In this document: in pieces, positions 43,016 to 50,938 of the stretch
Numbering within the stretch: position 1 is the first letter of the stretch
Layout: each line of letters opens with the position of its first letter
Assembly (NCBI RefSeq): GCF_002787055.1
Contig: NZ_CP024808.1
Coordinates: 584,328 to 648,327, forward strand
Direction: 5' to 3'
DNA from: Candidatus Nitrosotenuis aquarius
Lineage (GTDB): Archaea > Thermoproteota > Nitrososphaeria > Nitrososphaerales > Nitrosopumilaceae
DNA length: 64,000 nt
Program-made: the position numbers and the translations under genes
The notes under the pieces: model-generated
Database searches by the model: none
What the model was told of the DNA's origin: nothing
What the model saw: only the letters and a program-made list of their open reading frames with translations

Positions 43016-43561
43016 TTATTTCTTCTTTATAGTGAGCGTCTTTTGGATCTCATTCATCGAGCTGATGAATTTCTGTTTTGCCTCGTATTCGTTTGAGACC
43101 TTGACTATGACCTCAGTTGATGACAACAATACATCCTTGACAACTAGCGGTGCAGAAAGGCCCAACAGCTCTGATAGAAAATCAAAGAGGTTGTGGAACT
43201 TGGTTTGGTTCTTGTACTGATACATGACTCGCCCGTCCTTGAACACAGGTTTTGGATCAAGTGGGATTACCAGCTCTGGAGACGTCATGTCGTTGATGAA
43301 TTTTGCAGTGTCGGCTTTGATGGATGTGGACAGTTCCTCTTTTTTTGCCTCCAGATTTGCCTTGGTTTTTTCCAGGTTTGCCTGCTGGTCGTCATATTCT
43401 GTTCCAATCATTTTTGCAAATGCAGACTCTGTTGGCTTTTTGAGCGGGATTTCGTGCAGCTTCATGTTTACTATTTTGAGTTCGTCTTCTATTTGCGCAA
43501 GATATTTTCTATTTGCCTTGATCTGGCCGGCAAGTTCCTCAAGATAGGTAAAATCAGACAT
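43016..43561 (-). CDS. Coiled-coil protein in operon with artubulin
   Basis: A soluble protein of 181 residues. Residues 1-90 form a helical coiled coil (EELAGQIKANRKYLAQIEDE, QANLEKTKANLEAKKEELST). Residues 95-181 look alpha/beta (PELVIPLDPKPVFKDGRVMY, LFDFLSELLGLSAPLVVKDV, STEVIVKVSNEYEAKQKF). No transmembrane segment and no known domain. Its ATG is seven bases from the artubulin stop, so the two are translated from one message. A role as a regulator, cap or membrane-linking partner of the tubulin polymer is inference from context. Confidence 0.75.
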   Translation of the reverse strand: MSDFTYLEELAGQIKANRKYLAQIEDELKIVNMKLHEIPLKKPTESAFAKMIGTEYDDQQANLEKTKANLEAKKEELSTSIKADTAKFINDMTSPELVIPLDPKPVFKDGRVMYQYKNQTKFHNLFDFLSELLGLSAPLVVKDVLLSSTEVIVKVSNEYEAKQKFISSMNEIQKTLTIKKK

Positions 43562-43568
43562 GATACCC

Positions 43569-44963
43569 TCACTGGCTAAACTGGTGAACTACGTCCATTA
43601 GAGACTGTTTGAAATCTTCAGTGGTCAGGCCCCATCTGCCATATTCGTCCTTGTATGCATCCCAGGCTTCTTCTGCCTCTCGTGCAATCTCTAGCACCTT
43701 TGGTCCTACTGCCTTTGTGTTGACAAGAATTGTGATGTTTGCCTGTTCTTTGTCCAGGATTGGAATCTTGACAAATATCATCCTGGAATCCTCAATGTTA
43801 AACCTCTCCTTGATTATTCTCTTGAGCAGTTCGCGCTCTTTGATGTCAAATTCTCCTTTTACTTTAACCAGTGCACAGCAAGAGTCTTTTGGTCCGCCAT
43901 AGTTGCGAATGTCAGTCTCGTCAACATCAAACAATATTGCATCTTGTTTTTTGTTTAGATTCTCAATGATACTGTCCATGGTGTTGTGCTTGTTGCCAGT
44001 AATGGTGTTGAGATTCCACTGGTCTTCGTCTGGCAATACAGGTATGACCCACGGGATTGCAAACTTGGGTCTCTTTGTTGCAAGCCAGGTTCTGTAATTG
44101 GACATGTCCCATTCTGTTTCTCTTGCAAATGAGGAAATGAACATGGAGATTGCGTTTGCGGCAATTAGGTTCATGCCCTTGTAGTCCTTCCATCCGACTT
44201 CATGCTCCTTTGGCAGATCATCTATTATAGATGGAATCTTGTCCACTCGTTTTTCGTACTTGTGTGCCACCTCTCGCAGTCGCTTGTTTGAGAACAATAT
44301 GGAACAGTCGGAATATTTTATCTGGTATTCCAGATTCATCACAATGTTAATTGCAGCTGCCTCCAGTATGACTGGGTCCCAGCCGAATTCCGGCAACAGT
44401 CCCAGTGTCGCAATTGTTGCGTGTTCCTTGGTGTTGCTTCTAATAAATTCGATAAACGAGCATGCAAAAGAGCTGCCTGTTCCCCCGCCCATTGCAAATG
44501 GAACGGTGTAGCCTCGAACTTGTTCTGGCGATAATGCGGATAATTGTTTTCCAAAGTCCCATTTTTGTGTGACTTCGTTTTTGAATCTAGATCGTCCCTC
44601 TGCCCAGTTTCTTGCAGCGCCTCCGGCACCATGGATTACGTGCTTGTCGCGCAGTGCAAAAAGATCCGGATATGATTGTAAGATGAGATTTGCAGCCCTT
44701 GGGTCCAGGTCTACTAGCAATGCCCTAGGAATAAGCGGGGTTTCGCCACCCGTATATGCACCTGGGAATCGGAGTATGGTGCTTCCGTACCTTTTTAGGA
44801 TTCTGGACTCGTCCTTTGTGTCCTTGAGAACCGGCTTTAATGGGTCAGCTCCTACATCAAGCAGCAACCTACGGTAGGATTCTGCTCCAAGACCAATTCC
44901 ACAGTGACCAAAGCAGGTCATCAGAACTGGCGCTGGCGGTAGTGGGGCGCTTGCTTGTGCCAT
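43569..44963 (-). CDS. Artubulin: tubulin-family GTPase
   Basis: A 464-residue protein far closer to eukaryotic tubulin than to FtsZ. Nucleotide-contact loops in order: T1 FGHCGIGLGAE (19-28; tubulin GQCGNQIGA), PRALLVDLDP (79-88; tubulin PRAILVDLEP), GAGGAARNWAEG (112-123; tubulin GAGNNWAKGH), and the G-box AMGGGTGSSFA (157-167; tubulin GGGTGSG). The later part contains ETEWDMSNYRTWLATKRPKF where tubulin has the T7 loop. Artubulins have been described in some Thaumarchaeota (Nitrosoarchaeum). It should polymerise with GTP, possibly as a cytoskeletal filament. An AGTTAAAC box lies about 28 bases before the ATG. Confidence 0.88.
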   Translation of the reverse strand: MAQASAPLPPAPVLMTCFGHCGIGLGAESYRRLLLDVGADPLKPVLKDTKDESRILKRYGSTILRFPGAYTGGETPLIPRALLVDLDPRAANLILQSYPDLFALRDKHVIHGAGGAARNWAEGRSRFKNEVTQKWDFGKQLSALSPEQVRGYTVPFAMGGGTGSSFACSFIEFIRSNTKEHATIATLGLLPEFGWDPVILEAAAINIVMNLEYQIKYSDCSILFSNKRLREVAHKYEKRVDKIPSIIDDLPKEHEVGWKDYKGMNLIAANAISMFISSFARETEWDMSNYRTWLATKRPKFAIPWVIPVLPDEDQWNLNTITGNKHNTMDSIIENLNKKQDAILFDVDETDIRNYGGPKDSCCALVKVKGEFDIKERELLKRIIKERFNIEDSRMIFVKIPILDKEQANITILVNTKAVGPKVLEIAREAEEAWDAYKDEYGRWGLTTEDFKQSLMDVVHQFSQ

Positions 44964-45113
44964 GTTATTTGTTTGCCCCTTGGAGTTTAACTTGGTCTAC
45001 TAAACAAAATAAAGTGATTGCTTGATCGTTGTAGACATGTTTCATGAGTGGAATTACGCGTAAATGGATTTAACCATTAAGTATGAATTATCCGTAGTAT
45101 ACGAACCATAGAA

Positions 45114-46274
45114 TCAGAAAAAATCTGTGATTGTTTTTTGCTTGAGCATCTTTAGTGTAGTTCCCTTGGCAAGCCACTCGTTTTTGCTTATACTCATATT
45201 TTTGCAAGCAAGATCAAGCCCCTGATCTAGAGTATCTACCAAAGTTGGTATTTTACTCATTGCGGCCCTGATTGCCTCTCTGACCTGCCACACTCCAACA
45301 GGTACTGCATATTCCGGTTGTATCTCTCGCAAAACCAAGACACCGGCTTGCCTTTTTTTCTTTGAGAGATATTCCGCTATGCCAAGCTTTGCCGCAAAAT
45401 ATGCACCTGCAATACTTGGATAATGACCCAGTCCGTTTGCGTCTTCTGCATCTGCGCCAAATCCGATTTCTCCCCTGTCTGTGTGCCAGGCTTCTTCCAT
45501 TTCGTAAATCCATCGGTGCGGAAACAACAATACGGAAAACAGGTTCCCCAGATGCTCGTGTGTAAATACAAGATACGAGTCAATTTGGGAATAGTCCAGG
45601 ATTTCATCGACCAGACTTTTTGATATGATATCATCGGTTGCAGTGATGCTCCATCGTGTCGGCACTAGCTTGCGGTCTTTGCCAAACATTCCGATGGAAA
45701 AGCATTTTTGGATTTTTGAAATCTCTATTCCGGAATTATACAAAGATAGAACTGCGTCTTCTGCCTTGAGGTCCCTGTCATAGTATGCTTTCTCAACTGG
45801 CTTTGATGCAGACATGCCGGAGAATTTTGCCGACTTTATCTCACCAATTGGGCCAAACGGGGCAGACTCGCCGTCAATAAACGTAGTTGGCGTGGTGTTT
45901 TTGTAAAATGTGATTTCAGAGTCAGGCGTGTTCGATGACATTGCTAGCTCCTGCAGATTCTCAATGTATCGGCCTTGTGGATTGCTCACAGAAACATTTT
46001 GAGTTCCGCGAACCAAATTCAGTCTAAAGTTTACAATTTCCTCCAAGGTTTTCCCAAGCCATCGCTCTGGTAAATCAAGCAGGCTGGTGTCGCCGTGGAT
46101 TGGCGGAACCATCGGGCCGACACCTACCTTTGGGTAACCAAAAGATCCAACAAAGACGGAAGGCGGACTGGAGCCAGAAACTGAACTGGATGAAAACAGA
46201 TTCCCATATTTTGAGAGATACTCGTTCCAGTTTTTTTCTATGGATTTGCGAATGTTTGCTGCAGTTGGCTCCAC
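45114..46274 (-). CDS. nreA: Archaeal Nre-family DNA repair protein with PIP box
   Basis: A 386-residue protein of the archaeal Nre family, reported to interact with PCNA and take part in DNA damage responses. Recognisable parts: SVFVGSFGYPKVGVGPMVPP, the conserved DTSLLDLPERWLGKTLEEIV, VRGTQNVSVSNPQGR, FGPIGEIKSAKFSGMSASKP, and RWSITATDDIISKSLVDEIL. The C-terminus KQKTITDFF is a strong PIP box (Q-x-x-I-x-x-F-F). The zinc-finger region seen in some Nre subtypes is absent at the N-terminus. Confidence 0.85.
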   Translation of the reverse strand: MEPTAANIRKSIEKNWNEYLSKYGNLFSSSSVSGSSPPSVFVGSFGYPKVGVGPMVPPIHGDTSLLDLPERWLGKTLEEIVNFRLNLVRGTQNVSVSNPQGRYIENLQELAMSSNTPDSEITFYKNTTPTTFIDGESAPFGPIGEIKSAKFSGMSASKPVEKAYYDRDLKAEDAVLSLYNSGIEISKIQKCFSIGMFGKDRKLVPTRWSITATDDIISKSLVDEILDYSQIDSYLVFTHEHLGNLFSVLLFPHRWIYEMEEAWHTDRGEIGFGADAEDANGLGHYPSIAGAYFAAKLGIAEYLSKKKRQAGVLVLREIQPEYAVPVGVWQVREAIRAAMSKIPTLVDTLDQGLDLACKNMSISKNEWLAKGTTLKMLKQKTITDFF

Positions 46275-46366
46275 GAGATAATCTTGGGATGCGTATTATT
46301 TAGCATGATTCGTTGATGCGGTGCTACTCAAAAACGACATATTGTAGCTTTGATGTAATAATATCA

Positions 46367-47278
46367 ATGAGGATTGTCTCTTTTCTGCCAAGCGCAACTG
46401 AGCTTGTCTTTGAGCTTGGTGCTGGAGACGATCTGGTCGGTGTGACGCACGAGTGTCTTTACCCAGAGCAGGCAAGGCAAAAGCCGCGCGTGATCAGCTC
46501 CGTTTTTGATCCAGAGACAATGACTAGTCGCCAAATCGACGACAAGATAACCGAGCTTGCAAAGACGGGTGCTCCAATTTTTCTAGTGCATGAAGACAAT
46601 ATCAAAAATGCCAAGCCCGACCTCATAATAGGCCAGGGAACATGCGCCGTGTGTTCTGCATACACCAACGAGGTGAACCGAGCTCTAGAGATTCTAGAAA
46701 AAAGGCCGCAGGTTGAAGTAATTGATCCCCACAATATCGACGATATCATATCCAGCGTAAGCGCAATTGCAAAAAAGATTGGCCGGGAAAGCCAGGGAAA
46801 AGCACTAGTCGAGTCGCTCCAAAAAAGAATTAATCACATCAAAGAACAAAGCCACGCCACAAGGCCCAAGGTGTTATGTATAGAGTGGATAGAGCCGTTT
46901 TTCACGTCGGGTCACTGGGTTCCGCAGATGGTGCAAATTGCAGGCGGCACAAATCTGATAAGCAATACCGGCGAGCACTCTAGAAAAATGACATTAGACG
47001 AAGTGGTATCGGCAGACCCAGACATCATAATCATGATGCCGTGCGGATTTGACACAAAAAGAGCCATATCAGAATGCACATCTAATCTGCAAAAAAACCC
47101 AAGATGGCAAAACCTCAGGGCGGTAAAGTCAGGCAATTTGTATGCAGTAGACGCAAACTCGTACTTTTCCAAGCCAAGCATTAGAACCATAACTGGAATA
47201 GAGATACTCTCAAAGATAATCCACCCAGAAAAGTTTGCAGAACTAGTTACGTCAGACGGCGCATTTGCCAAGATCTAG
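46367..47278 (+). CDS. BtuF-like substrate-binding protein without signal peptide
   Basis: A 303-residue class III periplasmic-binding-type fold: IVSFLPSATELVFELGAGDD, VGVTHECLYP, the PQVEVIDPHNIDDIISSVSA link, IEWIEPFFTSGHWVPQMVQI, DPDIIIMMPCGFD and NLYAVDANSYFSKPSIRT. It matches archaeal proteins annotated as cobalamin-binding or ABC-type cobalamin/iron-siderophore binding proteins. The ATG at 46367 gives MRIVSFLPSATEL; no signal peptide or lipobox is visible in this or the longer frame, so it may be cytoplasmic, perhaps a cobalamin carrier. No permease genes are adjacent. Confidence 0.82.
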   Translation: MRIVSFLPSATELVFELGAGDDLVGVTHECLYPEQARQKPRVISSVFDPETMTSRQIDDKITELAKTGAPIFLVHEDNIKNAKPDLIIGQGTCAVCSAYTNEVNRALEILEKRPQVEVIDPHNIDDIISSVSAIAKKIGRESQGKALVESLQKRINHIKEQSHATRPKVLCIEWIEPFFTSGHWVPQMVQIAGGTNLISNTGEHSRKMTLDEVVSADPDIIIMMPCGFDTKRAISECTSNLQKNPRWQNLRAVKSGNLYAVDANSYFSKPSIRTITGIEILSKIIHPEKFAELVTSDGAFAKI

Positions 47279-47577
47279 TCTTGGGGATAATCATCATCAG
47301 ACTCTAGGGTCTTTTTTGAAGGCCTAGTGGGTACAAAAAGCACAGTCATGTTTTGGAATAATCAAAGCCACTCTAATATCGAATCTGGCGTAAAAAAGTC
47401 AAACGCCAAGTTAATTTTTTGCAAACCAAATACGCCTAGATATTAATTTGAGGTTTGTCCACATACAACACACAGCATCTGATATCAGACCAGTCCCATA
47501 TCAAACCAGAATGGCCTGAATCCAGCCTCCTTTGGTCCTATCTCGTGGCTTTCCCTTCATGTATGATTCAGGCGGTT
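47279..47577. other. 299-base interval with no convincing gene
   Basis: Holds a 24-codon minus-strand frame (47275-47349) and nothing else clear. An open frame on the plus strand (47455-47733) runs into the next gene and has no coding character. Confidence 0.45.
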
Positions 47578-48054
47578 CTAATTTTTAATACTGCAATTGT
47601 CTCGCAGCGACCTTGTTGTTTGATAATAAGCAAGGCCCAATATTCCAAGCGAGAGAATCCTCAAAGGCACCTCATAGGTGGTCAAAAATGCAGTTGCAGT
47701 TCCGCCAATTGTGCCAAACGTCGATATTATTGAAAATCCCACAGGCCCGCAACTGCATGCTCCGGCAGACGCACCAATAATAGAACCGACAACTCCGCCA
47801 CTTGCGCGCTTTACCTTTTGCACCAGTTTTATCAAATAGACATTCATTGGTATAACAAGTGATGACATGGTAGAAACCCCGATTACCAGTGCAAAGCTGA
47901 GTATTCGATCATCTGGAATGTAGAAAATAAAGTACGGCTCAAAGAAGACAAACTCTGATAGTGTAGACAGCACCATGAACATTGCAGTAAATACTGCACC
48001 TGCAAGGCCAATATATCCATAATTTGAAAAGACTAGTCGGAGTGAATTTGCCAT
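47578..48054 (-). CDS. Unknown four-helix membrane protein
   Basis: A 158-residue protein with about four hydrophobic segments: NYGYIGLAGAVFTAMFMVL, FALVIGVSTMSSLVIPMNVY, a Gly/Cys-rich turn region (GASAGACSCGPVGFSIISTF) and YEVPLRILSLGILGLAYYQT. The ACSCGP pair between helices could bind metal or form a disulfide. Family not recognised; similar small proteins occur near metal-handling genes in Thaumarchaeota, which I mention only as a possibility. The next small gene (48097-48186) lies upstream on the same strand. Confidence 0.68.
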   Translation of the reverse strand: MANSLRLVFSNYGYIGLAGAVFTAMFMVLSTLSEFVFFEPYFIFYIPDDRILSFALVIGVSTMSSLVIPMNVYLIKLVQKVKRASGGVVGSIIGASAGACSCGPVGFSIISTFGTIGGTATAFLTTYEVPLRILSLGILGLAYYQTTRSLRDNCSIKN

Positions 48055-48096
48055 TTTTCAGCTTTTCTTAAAACAAGTTAAAAGGATTCTTCCAGA

Positions 48097-48186
48097 TTAT
48101 TTTTTCCTAAAGAGTCTTGCAATCATTTTTGGTATAGAGTCAAGCGGGCATGACTCGCAAGAGACCTTGTCTGTTTTTTCTTCCAT
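48097..48186 (-). CDS. 29-aa Cys-pair peptide
   Basis: ATG 48186 opens MEEKTDKVSCESCPLDSIPK followed by MIARLFRKK and a stop. The CxxC pair, the basic amphipathic end and a TTATAT box about 25 bases upstream argue for a real small gene. It lies 42 bases before the membrane protein with the CSC motif, so the two may act together. Confidence 0.45.
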   Translation of the reverse strand: MEEKTDKVSCESCPLDSIPKMIARLFRKK

Positions 48187-48264
48187 GGTATAATATAGGC
48201 ACAATACCATATAAGAAATTCCCAGAAAAGACAATCCTAAATATCAAAAATTTCCCCACAAAAC

Positions 48265-48486
48265 ATGCTGGATAAGATCATAACAGGACTGTTTGTCGGA
48301 GTTCTTGGGACATTGTGGTTTTTTACAAGAAAATGCGAGCTGCCACACCCATACAGACTAGTCATATACGACAAACTTGGAAGACAGGCAAACTTGGATC
48401 TGAGAACCATATTCCACACACATACTGCGGCAGTAAGTTTTGCCAAGCATTATCGGGTGTTGTTTCCCCGTATGATTTTGTCCTAG
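48265..48486 (+). CDS. Small single-helix membrane protein
   Basis: A 73-residue frame: MLDKIITGLFVGVLGTLWFF is a likely membrane anchor, then a basic cytoplasmic-type domain (PHPYRLVIYDKLGRQANLDL, SFAKHYRVLFPRM). The ATG at 48265 follows CCTAAATATC at about 30 bases. The antisense frame in the same place lacks a box and is rejected. Function unknown. Confidence 0.58.
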   Translation: MLDKIITGLFVGVLGTLWFFTRKCELPHPYRLVIYDKLGRQANLDLRTIFHTHTAAVSFAKHYRVLFPRMILS

Positions 48487-48526
48487 AATCTGGCATTCCC
48501 CGCCTTAGGCGCAGATTTCTGGTTCA

Positions 48527-48895
48527 TTAGAAATAATGCATTTTCATGTGGTTTTGCAATAACACTTCGTATGGGGTAACGTATCCGCAGTGACTGCACG
48601 AGAACATCGAGTTTGCCGGCTTTTCTTTTTTTATTGGCCCCTCATGGATTGACGTTATCATAATTATCTCGTCTTTTGGCAATACCCCATAGTTTGCGGT
48701 TTCCCCTATTGAGGCAAAAAACTCCTTTATTGCCTTGACCACATGTTCTGCGTCCAGTTTCTTGTCGTCCATTGTACTAAGCACGAATTCGTGCAGCTTC
48801 ATGGTTGGGATTGCCCCTAGCCAGTCAGATACGAACACTGCCATTTCGTGCTTGAGATGCTCTGCCTCACGGCAGTCAATTGTGATCAATGCCAC
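48527..48895 (-). CDS. Unknown protein ending in a C2H2 zinc finger
   Basis: A 122-residue protein. Residues 1-95 form a soluble domain (DWLGAIPTMKLHEFVLSTMD, DAEHVVKAIKEFFASIGETA, DEIIMITSIHEGP). The last 27 residues form the finger: FSCSHCGYVTPYEVLLQNHM, with His-x3-His at the end (Cys-x2-Cys-x12-His-x3-His). A C2H2 finger of this exact spacing at the C-terminus is eukaryote-like. Regulatory or RNA-binding function is inference. Confidence 0.72.
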   Translation of the reverse strand: MALITIDCREAEHLKHEMAVFVSDWLGAIPTMKLHEFVLSTMDDKKLDAEHVVKAIKEFFASIGETANYGVLPKDEIIMITSIHEGPIKKEKPANSMFSCSHCGYVTPYEVLLQNHMKMHYF

Positions 48896-49008
48896 AAATA
48901 CGATCGCGGCGTATTTTTAGATGTGGTTTTGCCGGTTTCCTGAACTTAAGGATTACGTACAAGTCCTGTCAAAGCGCTAAATACAAAATCAAACATCATG
49001 TGGAATTG

Positions 49009-49602
49009 ATGGCAAGAAACCTGATTGCATGTTCTGTGTTGCTGAGCTTTTTTGTCATTATTGGTACAGTTCTTCCTAGCTTTGCTGAAGAAATCAAGGC
49101 AACTGATCAAATCAAGAAAAATCCTGCAATGATGGAGATGCTAAAGAAAATTGAACTATCAAAAAAGATCCTAGCACAGATGCAGGAAGGAAAAACAATC
49201 GATAATACCAAGGCGCAGCAAATGCAGGAACTGCGAAACAAAGTAAAAGCAAGCCTGGCCGAAGAAGTAAACAGAATGAACAAGGATTATGAGCAGTACA
49301 ATTCGCAAAACGCATTTGCAAAATTTGTCTCCAAAAAGCCAGGACATGTCCAGCCAATATACCAAGCAATGTTCTCATACCATCAGGAAAAGGTAAGTCA
49401 GGCAAAATCAGAATACAACAAGATAATTTCTTCTGGCGGCAAGACAAAGGACGCATGGGATGCATACCACAAGTCATCTGCCACAAACAGAATAAAGCTG
49501 ATTCAGCTAAACAAGGACCTTTCCATAAAATACGGCAATGCGGATCCCGCAATACAGAACACCTTTGATGAGAAAGGCAAGCTTCCGCGAACTAGTGAAT
49601 AG
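49009..49602 (+). CDS. Secreted helical protein of unknown function
   Basis: The ATG at 49009 opens a Sec-type signal peptide (MARNLIACSVLLSFFVIIGT, cleaved after SFA), followed by about 170 residues of Lys/Gln-rich helix (KKIELSKKILAQMQEGKTID, KASLAEEVNRMNKDYEQYNS). A box GCTAAATAC lies about 30 bases upstream. The longer frame from 48889 adds 40 residues of noncoding character. Final residues overlap the convergent MFS gene by 11 bases. It could be a cell-surface or periplasmic-space protein. Confidence 0.72.
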   Translation: MARNLIACSVLLSFFVIIGTVLPSFAEEIKATDQIKKNPAMMEMLKKIELSKKILAQMQEGKTIDNTKAQQMQELRNKVKASLAEEVNRMNKDYEQYNSQNAFAKFVSKKPGHVQPIYQAMFSYHQEKVSQAKSEYNKIISSGGKTKDAWDAYHKSSATNRIKLIQLNKDLSIKYGNADPAIQNTFDEKGKLPRTSE

Positions 49603-50872
49603 ATTTTTCCGACAATCTGTGGCGCAAATAGAACCTAAAGAGCACGACAGAGCCAAGCAGGATAACAGATGATGCAATAAACGTCATGGTGTAGTCAAAG
49701 GTCGTAGCCACAAATCCCGCAGTCAGGGCACCTCCAAAGACTCCCATTCCTATCATGGAGCTGTTCACGCCCAAGTACGTACCTTCAAAGCCCTTTGGAA
49801 TTGCTTTGAAGAGCAAAACCGAGTTTGCAGTGGTAAATATGGAAAACCCGACCACCATCAGGCACATCGAAAGCATTGCAAATGACAACAAGACATGGCC
49901 AGAAAACATTGTGAACAAAAATGCCGCAACCAAAGCACCCACGATCCTTGGCAAATACGCAAGCATCGTTGCCTTTTCCTCGCCAAGCCTTGAGATTATT
50001 TTGGGTGCTACAAAAAAGATTGCAGCCATCATGCATGTCTGTATCAGATATAATGTAAATACAGTCGAGTCGGAGAGTTTTAGCGTTTTAAGAAACGGAG
50101 TCAGCGCCGTAAAGTAGATGTTGCTTCCAAAATAAAACAAAAAGTTTGCCAAAAACAAAAATCCAATCTCATGTGAAACTTTGCCCTTTAGGATAGACAG
50201 AATGTGCTTGTAGTCATGTATGCTTGGGATTTTTGGAAAAACAAAATGGTGATGCAGCCTAAAGTGGCCAAACGCATGCTGGATGCCATGCACCGAGTGC
50301 GCAATCGTGTGTAGCTCTATGTGAAAGTGTGTCTTGCTGATTTGCGTACTAATACCAAATGCGACTGCGCTTGCAATAGCACATATTGCAAAATATTGCC
50401 TGCTATCAAAGTACAGGCTCCACACTGCGCCAATCAGCATTGCGCCAAGGCTGCCAAACGTGGAAAGAATAGACGTTCTAGCAAACAGCCTGCCCCACTG
50501 ATTGTTCATGCTAGTTTCCATTACCAGCATCTGAGTCACTGGACTGCGCGCAGTCAAAAAGAATCCAGATAGTGGGGCCACTACATAGAGGGGCCCAAGA
50601 TCATTTGTAAAATACAGCCACATGCAGCACAAGATTATTACAGAAAAAGACACAAGCAAGACTGCCTTTTTTGCATGATACCTGTCCAGAATTTTGCCCC
50701 AGAGAATAGAACCTAGTGCAGCTGCCCCGTAATGAATTGCAACCATGATAGAGACTTCGCGAATTCCCCCACCCAAATGAATCACAAAAAGCGGAATTGC
50801 TGTGTGTAGTCCTTCGGCTGCTATGTTAATGGGCGGAATAAACCAAATCCATTTTTTGCTTATTGTAGACAA
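49592..50872 (-). CDS. Major facilitator transporter with His-rich central loop
   Basis: A 426-residue protein with 11-12 hydrophobic segments arranged in two halves. The first-half loop GSILWGKILDRYHAKK is the MFS motif A form. The central cytoplasmic loop between halves is unusually His-rich (IELHTIAHSVHGIQHAFGHF, RLHHHFVFPKIPSIHDYKHI), about ten His in 45 residues. That could bind metal ions or sense pH. Substrate is unknown. Confidence 0.85.
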   Translation of the reverse strand: MSTISKKWIWFIPPINIAAEGLHTAIPLFVIHLGGGIREVSIMVAIHYGAAALGSILWGKILDRYHAKKAVLLVSFSVIILCCMWLYFTNDLGPLYVVAPLSGFFLTARSPVTQMLVMETSMNNQWGRLFARTSILSTFGSLGAMLIGAVWSLYFDSRQYFAICAIASAVAFGISTQISKTHFHIELHTIAHSVHGIQHAFGHFRLHHHFVFPKIPSIHDYKHILSILKGKVSHEIGFLFLANFLFYFGSNIYFTALTPFLKTLKLSDSTVFTLYLIQTCMMAAIFFVAPKIISRLGEEKATMLAYLPRIVGALVAAFLFTMFSGHVLLSFAMLSMCLMVVGFSIFTTANSVLLFKAIPKGFEGTYLGVNSSMIGMGVFGGALTAGFVATTFDYTMTFIASSVILLGSVVLFRFYLRHRLSEKSIH

Positions 50873-50938
50873 CCCAAAGTCAAGCCAAGAGTCAGACTAA
50901 TCTATGATGCATTAAAACTTGTTGTACAGAATTGTGGA

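Noticed and set aside
43569-44963. Calling this gene FtsZ or CetZ
   Set aside because: The PRALLVDLDP and NWAEG segments and 464-residue length are tubulin features; FtsZ has GGGTGTGAAP and lacks them.
47275-47349. 24-codon minus-strand frame after the BtuF-like gene
   Set aside because: No domain, no clear upstream box and no supporting context.
48237-48446. Minus-strand frame opposite the small membrane protein at 48265
   Set aside because: No upstream box and poor coding character; the plus-strand frame has a promoter and a clear membrane helix.
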